A model generated the notes under the pieces. The model ran no database searches, was not told where the DNA came from, and worked only from the letters and a program-made list of their open reading frames with translations. From the NCBI GenBank assembly GCA_026874595.1, contig CM049308.1, positions 93,301,624 through 93,365,623 of the forward strand: a stretch of 64,000 nt of DNA, written 5' to 3'. The position numbers were made by a program, and so were the translations under genes. The first letter of the stretch is position 1. Each line of letters begins with the position of its first letter. Shown here piece after piece: positions 57,333 through 64,000 of the stretch. The DNA comes from Sipunculus nudus (Eukaryota > Annelida > Sipuncula > Golfingiida > Sipunculidae).

Positions 57333-58189
57333 CTGGAGGAGATTTAGTCTTGGACATGATGCCCCGGCTGTTCACAGACAACACAACATCCATCTTTGAG
57401 GGATCTCCCTCAGTAACTGTACTGTTGGTTTTGCTGACTCTCTTAGATTGACCAGAGCTACACTGTAGCTGACTTGGTTTATTATGAGATTTATCAACTT
57501 CATTTTGAGCTTTATCTGGGCTGTTCTGTGCAGAACTAATGTCAGAGAAGTAGCCACTGGACTGCTGGTCTAAAGAGTTAATATCATCATCCCCATTAGA
57601 ACTGTCACTAGTCTGACTGAATGACCCTTGGTCTCTATCCAGCTTGTACAAACTGACACACTGAGAGGACATCTGAGTTGTGTTTATATGAGAGCCTGGT
57701 GGCTGAGACTTTGCACTGGGCTGGTTGGTTTTCTCACTCCTGCTTGTGTTCTCCTCCACACTGCTACACTTACTTTGACTTTCATCAGATACATTTTCTA
57801 TTGGGGTATCACTTGTTACTTTTTTCAGCATCACAGGTTTATAAGGACTGTCCACTTTAGATGATACTCCCAGAGAAGATTCTGCTTTCTGCTTGTCAAA
57901 GCTGCTGCGGAAGGACTTCAGCTTTTTGCCGAAACCAAAACTTCCATAGGGAGAGTTATTTTTGCTGCTAGAACCAGTGTTATCACTCACAAAATCGTCA
58001 GCCTTGGAGCTCTTAAGAGATACCTGGCACTGTTCTGAATCCGTCCTTTTCTGGTCCTTATTAATTTCACCTTTCACTCCTGGTGAACTGTCTTTAGCTG
58101 AGCTGTCTGGCGCTCTTTGTGTGGTGTCAACAAATTTACTGAAGAAAGGATCTGTCTTGGGGTGCTTTAGCTCTTCATGGACAAAAAAC
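57333..58189 (-). CDS. serine-rich gene, central 857-bp exon
   Basis: Acceptor TTTGTTGCAG, one base completing a split codon (phase 2 in), 285 codons, then G|GTAAGG (phase 1 out). The protein is polar, Ser/Lys/Asp-rich and probably disordered: FFVHEELKHPKTDPFFSKFV, GSFGFGKKLKSFRSSFDKQ, SSGYFSDISSAQNSPDKAQN. Many SP and SxxE/D sites suggest phosphorylation. It joins exactly in frame to the exon at 62455-62737. The function is unknown; the basic patches suggest a nuclear or cytoskeletal adaptor, but this is only a guess. Confidence 0.7.
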
Positions 58190-58245
58190 CTGCAACAAAT
58201 ATCCAAATCTTGGTCAGGAAAAATACATGTTTGTATGGCACTCTG

Positions 58246-58246
<1 letters not shown>

Positions 58247-58335
<89 letters not shown>
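58247..58335. repeat. (TA)n microsatellite, 89 bp
   Basis: Perfect TA run in the intron, 58 bases upstream (gene sense) of the 857-bp exon. Confidence 0.95.
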
Positions 58336-58337
<2 letters not shown>

Positions 58338-58446
58338 CCAAGTTTCACCTCCACCATACATAGATAAGGTTTATTGGTCTCTAAAATCACTGATCTTAAT
58401 GAAGCAGTCTGCTCCTGTATGAAATTTTTGACTGTGAAGACTTATA

Positions 58447-59810
58447 ACAAGGGACCCATGGGTCACGGCGCTCAGCTGATCATGATTGGACTATAAATGT
58501 ATCACCATTGTTATACTATATTGAGTAGAAAAAGCTTATGAATATCATGGTCATGTTGGGCTTTTATGAAGGAATATAATGTAATATGTGAGTAAATGAT
58601 ATATGAAATAATCTGACTGATGGATTAATATGGAGTAAAATATAGTGGTTTATTTTGTATTTATTTGGGAGGGGTAAAAAAAATAATTTATTTGAGCAAA
58701 TATGAATGCAATGACAGTATACTAAGCAGTGGTATAATGATGATAAGGCTATTTGTTGAAGGATCTATAGTGTATGGAAAAATTGCAAGATTTCAATTTG
58801 ACAGATACAAGGTTATGATTAACTATGCTGATGAGGGGATTTATGAACTTGTGACTGTATGACATGATATCTTGACAAGATCGGTCTTGACAAGGTACAT
58901 TATTTTGATGACCCTCAGGTCTACATATTACACAATATTGACATAATTTCTGGCATGTACATAGGTACCTATGGACAAATGGTCAACAGTACTGAACCAC
59001 CTAGAAGGTTTAAATATTAAAAATATGATATAATGTAGATAAAGTTTGAGAGGAAGAGGTAATTTGGGCCATGATTGAAGAAAATGTTGCAAATAATATC
59101 TGAGATCTAACCATGCCTTTCCATTGGTTACATTTTTGATAAGCTGTTGACAGTTCAACAGTTTACACATTTGTCTGATGAGATCCAATTTATTTGGTAA
59201 ACCTTTTTTATCAATTTTATGATATGTATACAGTTGCCATAAAGTCCCCACTCCACAGGTGCAATGACTTGATGGGGGGGGGGGGGGGGGGTGTTGTGTT
59301 ATGATCAGAGTTACAACGCCTAGAGGCTGTCTCTCTGTAGATATTTTCTTTAATTATTAAATTTTATGCTATAGCCATAGAACTATTGTTCACAGTGCCA
59401 AGGAGCAAAGCCTCAGTGGGATGAAGAAGGGGATGGTGAGAGTTACAACACCCTTGCATATACATACAGGATATGAAATTTAATTCAACAGTGCTTATAA
59501 AAGAAAATTTATTCATGAACATTTAATATTTAAAACAGGCAGAAAGATGGAGAAACAAAGGGAATAATTTTTCCCCCATTATACTGAGCCAATAAAAAAT
59601 TAACAATATTTGCATTTATTCCTTTTTTTTCATTACATAATTTTTATCCAGGTTCAGGAATGTTACTATAAATTTACAGTATAACATACATGTGATTGTG
59701 AATATTTCAGTTGATTCACATGTCTAAATTGCATCAACATTTATAGCTAATGTATCTAGTTTATAGTACCTGTCAACAGAAAGGGATGGAGGGAGGAAAG
59801 GAGGCAATAA

Positions 59811-59864
<54 letters not shown>

Positions 59865-59884
59865 GGAGAGAGAAAGAGAAAAAG

Positions 59885-59925
<41 letters not shown>

Positions 59926-61510
59926 GAGAGAGCTGGACTGCCAGAGAGAGAGAAAGAGAGAGAGAAAGAGAGGCTCTCTGGTAATTACTGCCTGACCCAG
60001 CCTGACCCAGACACTCACAGTGGCAGTAGGTCAGACCTGAAGGTGTGATGTAACTGCCCAGTACACTGCATTTATACTGACCTGATGTAAACAATGAAGA
60101 CTTGGTACCTGGAAACTTGAATAAAATCTACAGTTTTTGATCAATTATTTTCAAATTTCAGATTTTAACAGATGAAATGCTAATGTGTACATGCTGTGAA
60201 AATTAAATCCACAGCACTAACAGGAAAAAATTAAATATTTATATTTTTTTAAATGGTATCAGGAAAAAAAGAAAAGTATTCTCAACTATGAAACTAATAC
60301 ATGTGTTAAAATTAATCCAAGGATCAAAACACCCAATATATTATACCAGGAGCAAACTGGAGTTGGGAATGTTTAATTTTATGAACTGAAATAAAGGATC
60401 AGCAATATAAATTTTGATTATTTAGCCAGTATCATGTTACAACTGATACAACCATGAGTTATAAGTCAAACAAATTAAAATCTTTAATGAGCACTCTGAT
60501 GAACATCCACACTTTCATAGCAATACATCACTTTGTGGACACAATTAAATGTGCACTTTAATCATTGTAACCCAGGTGGTACAATACAAAATCTAAAATG
60601 TTGCATAGCCATAAATAAAATAAAATACAGAAAATTATAACATTCATCTAGTTTATGCACCAGCTGGGGTGCAGGGCAGAGGGGAAGCCTGCTAGTAGTG
60701 GCCAAGCTAAGCCAAGGTAAGCTGCCTGGGGCGGGTTACGCAAGTGAAGACTGTATTACCAGGTGGGCCAGATGTAAACAACACTTGACATGGTGCATGA
60801 AAACTTGAATAAAAACTACTTCTTTCAAACAATTTCTTTGAAATTTTAGATTTTAAAAGATTAAATCCTTATGTATATATGCTGTGAAAATTAAATCAAC
60901 AGTGCTTACAGGGAAAAAAGTGCCATTGCCAAAGTTGGACAAAATTTAAGGTATTGATTTTTTATTTATGCTAATAACTTGAAAAATTTGCAAAGTTCAG
61001 ATCTGATTTTGGGTAAACAATTGAATCTTGATTTAATAAAGTTATATTCCTGAAAAAAAGTCTCCAGCTACAGCAATTCTCATGTTAAGTGAGCAAATAT
61101 ATTTCCTGCTGTTTAAGAAACTGCATTGTATTTGGGCCCATAACTTCAAAATAATACCCAACACTAACCTAATTTTTGGTATGTGCACAGAAAATGTATG
61201 GAAAAATATGAATACTAAATATGATCAAAAACAGATCAGTGGTTTTGATATCAGGCAGCTTTGAAGTGTAACAATGGCTTTTTATGGAAAATGGAGGTTT
61301 TTCCTTAATATCTCGAAGGAACGAAGTCCTAATGACCCAATTTTCGGTATGGTAGGAGATTTTGGGGACTTCTATTGGTATGCAGAATTTTGGATTCGTA
61401 GGTCCAACGGTTTTAAAACGTGCCCTGTTAACGGCCGGACGGCTGGATGGATGACGGACAAAGGACCACGACTATAGCTCAGATGACTTATAGTCAGCTG
61501 AGCTAAAAAT
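58447..61510. mobile_element. full-length CCCATGGG/TCAGCTGAGC repeat, second copy
   Basis: Same ends and order of internal modules as 53051-56191. It lies wholly within the intron between the exons at 62455 and 58189. It carries a G18 run (59274-59291) and a GA-rich tract (59815-59974) absent from the sister copy. No transposase frame. Confidence 0.7.
59815..59974 (+). repeat. (GA)n and GAGAAA purine tract
   Basis: About 46 bases of perfect GA followed by interrupted AGAGAAAG. The long frames across it are artefacts of the repeat. Confidence 0.9.
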
Positions 61511-61758
61511 CTACCAAAAGCTTTCCTATTTCTTAAAACTTGGTATGAAACCTATTAAGGTCAGCCTGCTGTGTGTGATGGTAACATACATACAACATCA
61601 ATAAGGTTCTACAGCTAGAACTGCTCAACAACTCCCTCAATTTGTAAATATATGCAAAGAATTTCAATTAATTAAATACAGAAATGTCAGTTAACTCTGT
61701 TGAAGTAAGTAGGTCTGGCTGTATGTTCAATGCAATACAGCTAATATACAGACATATA

Positions 61759-62021
61759 TTATAATACTATCTGACCTTGTATCAATAGCTCCAACTGACT
61801 TAAAAAAAATACACAAAACTTAATGTTAAAATAATCAAATATTGTGAATATGGTCTGGAAATCATCAAATTCAAAGATAACAGAAAAAGTTTTAACATGG
61901 TAGCTGGACCCAGCACATTATAATACTATCTGACCTTGTATCAATAGCTCCAATTGACTTTTTTAAAAACTACTCAAAACTTCATGTAAAAATAATTGAA
62001 TATTGTGAATATGGTCTGGAA
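61759..62021 (+). repeat. two-copy tandem duplication, ~160-bp offset
   Basis: Both copies share TATAATACTATCTGACCTTG, TATCAATAGCTCCAA-TGACTT and ATATTGTGAATATGGTCTGG. The second starts near 61918. Confidence 0.65.
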
Positions 62022-62454
62022 ATTTAATCCTTGAAGTTGAATATCATTTAGGAAACAAGTTTAGTTACTGCATAAGGGACTGAATGAAGAATACCAAGCA
62101 ATATAAAGCTATTTTGTTCCTATTTATATTATATTTCAATATCCTGTTAACAAACAACTGTAAATGTACATAATATACATCCAGACATGATACTTTTGAA
62201 ATTTCAGTTTTTTTACTAGGTTCAAAGTCACTGACATGTTTGACATATGTTTTTATTGAAGCATAAAAGCATAATTTTGCAAGGCATACTGTAAATGTTG
62301 TTCTTTTTCAACAGAATTTTAATGCCTGCACAGTGAGAAAATAAATAATTTATAGGACAAACTATAAAAATATCAGACAATACATGATATATTTTAAATA
62401 TATACATGATTCAAGGGATTTTGAAGTGGGAGCCATGCATATACAAATACTTAC
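62022..62454. other. intron, nothing recognised
   Basis: AT-rich intron flank ending in the GTAAGT donor complement at 62449-62454. Confidence 0.5.
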
Positions 62455-62737
62455 CTGCTTTTGACTATAACAATTTTCTTGCTGGCATCTAATTTAAATC
62501 CCCCTTTGTCCAGCTTGCCTTTGACTGCAAACACATTTCTCTTGCTACACTTGATTGTTTCAGCATCAGGTGTACTCTCCTGTGTAGCTGTGGTCTCCTC
62601 TGTTTCAGGACCTGGGGTCTCTGCTTTGGGACTTGAACCCACATGGTTTAGTTTAAATCGTTTCTGTTCCGGGGATGTCTCCTCCCCAGTGTACCCTGAC
62701 ATGATTGCTGCATCTCTCTGATTTTCTAGAGCTGCTT
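62455..62737 (-). CDS. serine-rich gene, upstream exon
   Basis: Acceptor TTTTTATTAG, then two bases completing a codon (phase 1 in) and 93 codons, then AG|GTAAGT (phase 2 out). The peptide begins AALENQRDAAIMSGYTGEET and continues SPEQKRFKLNHVGSSPKAE. It then has a Thr/Glu-rich stretch and ends CSKRNVFAVKGKL, KLDASKKIVIVKS. The ATG at 62702 could be an alternative start, but the frame is open upstream to a splice acceptor, so earlier exons probably lie beyond the window or in 62738-64000. It joins in frame to the exon at 58189. Not recognised. Confidence 0.65.
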
Positions 62738-63221
62738 CTAATAAAAATTGTAATAAAAATATTAGTTATTGCTGAGATATGTATGAGAAACACCAAATTC
62801 AAATATGTTGCATTTTGTGTTTCATAGATAAAGAAAAAAAGAAATTCTGAACAAAATAAAATGCATTAGAAATATTCCTCAACATTGCATACATGTTTTA
62901 TAAACTTACATGATTTTATTATTAAGATGCATAATAAAACTAGTAATTAGAAACAGCTATACTGAATGTTCTATCCTACCAACATAACCACACTAATGAC
63001 ACTTTTGTGAAGTTAACAGCTTGACAAAGAGAGAACAGAACATGAAACAGATAAATACAACTACTTTGCAAACAAATATATGTTTATGATCAATGGTGAC
63101 TTAACCTTGAGGATATATATGCTCATTAATTACATGATATATAACATTCATCTAAGGGAACAGTTTATATTAAACAGAAATGTGAATGAATACCTAATTT
63201 AATCGAAGAAGTATCAAACGT
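62738..63221. other. intron/upstream, nothing recognised
   Basis: AT-rich without a supported exon. Confidence 0.45.
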
Positions 63222-64000
63222 TTTCCTGTGTGTACCGGTATTCATAAACCACCACCTTCAATGTTTCACTGGGTGCACCAGTATTCATAAACCACCACCT
63301 TCAATGTTTTACTGTGTGTACTGATATTCATAAACCACCACCTTCAATGTTTTACTGTGTGTACTGGTATTCATAAACCACCACCTACAATGTTTTACTG
63401 TGTGTACTGCTATTCATAAACCACCACCTTCAATGTTTTACTGTGTGTACCGGTATTCATAAACCACCACCTTCAATGTTTTACTGTGTGTACCGGTATT
63501 CATAAACCACCACCTTCAATGTTTTACTGTGTGTACTGCTATTCATAAACCACCATCTTCAATGCTTTACTGTGTGTACTGGTATTCATAAACCACCACC
63601 TTCAATGTTTTACTGTGTGTACTGCTATTCATAAACCACCACCTTCAATGTTTTACTGTGTGTACCGGTATTCATAAACCACCACCTACAATGTTTTACT
63701 GTGTGTACTGCTATTCATAAACCACCATCTTCAATGCTTTACTGTGTGTACTGGTATTCATAAACCACCACCTTCAATGTTTTACTGTGTGTACTGCTAT
63801 TCATAAACCACCACCTTCAATGTTTTACTGTGTGTACCGGTATTCATAAACCACCACCTACAATGTTTTACTGTGTGTACCTGTATTCATAAACCACCAA
63901 CTTCAATGTTTTACTGTGTGTACTGGTATTCATAAACCACCACCTTTAATGTTTTACTGTGTGTACCTGTATTCATAAACCACCACCTTCAATGTTTCAC
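63222..64000. repeat. 43-bp minisatellite with 172-bp higher-order period
   Basis: About 18 units, each ATTCATAAACCACCACCTTC followed by AATGTTTTACTGTGTGTAC and a variable GGT/GCT/TGT junction. The variant CACCATCTTCAATGCTTTAC occurs at 63541 and again exactly four units (172 bases) later at 63713, with the intervening variants in the same order. It continues past the window edge. Unit length is not a multiple of three, so it is non-coding. Confidence 0.95.

Noticed and set aside
58167-58422. Ile-Tyr repeat frames.
   Set aside because: These are translations of the (TA)n tract; only the minus-strand exon beginning at 58189 is coding.
59750-60094. Long Arg-Glu and Ser-Leu frames on both strands.
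   Set aside because: These are translations of the GA microsatellite.
63222-64000. CRISPR-like array (regular repeats about 43 bp apart).
   Set aside because: The units are contiguous without unique spacers and the host is eukaryotic, so it is a minisatellite.

Overview
This is a eukaryotic, AT-rich, intron-bearing and repeat-loaded window. The host is most likely a mollusc (bivalve or gastropod). I infer this from secreted C-type lectins, an intronless cluster of clan-2 cytochrome P450 genes, and dispersed repeat families of a kind I associate with molluscs. No prokaryotic gene organisation is present.

Layout. 1-2.5 kb: a tRNA-derived SINE, a wrecked Ty3/gypsy pol and a ~75-bp tandem repeat. 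2.8-3.05 kb: terminal exon of a C-type lectin gene. 4.2-12 kb: a retroelement graveyard. It holds a plus-strand LTR with a proline-type primer-binding site, a minus-strand Ty3/gypsy pol with the rare integrase-before-RT order (Gmr1-like), and a decayed minus-strand Ty1/copia element with an initiator-Met primer-binding site. 14.0-15.6 kb: a complete four-exon C-type lectin gene (240 aa). 17.2-21.0 kb: two DNA transposons recognisable by their inverted ends (TA and TTAA target duplications). 23.5-28.7 kb: decayed lectin duplicates and a region with a 14-bp motif in both orientations. 29-30.4 kb: a DIRS-type (RT plus tyrosine recombinase) relic.

32-43 kb: three intronless CYP2-like P450s: an intact minus-strand gene, a minus-strand copy broken by one frameshift, and an intact plus-strand gene. 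Their predicted products are microsomal haem-thiolate monooxygenases. The lectins are secreted sugar-binding proteins. The two families look like independent, locally duplicating gene clusters, not a pathway.

44-64 kb: a repeat family with structured inverted ends, with two full-length ~3.1 kb copies. One copy sits inside a Harbinger-like MITE. These lie among the exons of an unrecognised serine-rich minus-strand gene (exons at 62.7, 58.2-57.3, 57.1-56.7 and probably 48.9 kb). The window ends in a 43-bp minisatellite with a 172-bp higher-order period.

No CRISPR, operon or rRNA gene is present, and the only tRNA-like sequences look SINE-derived. All splice models are read by eye from phase and consensus, without transcript support.
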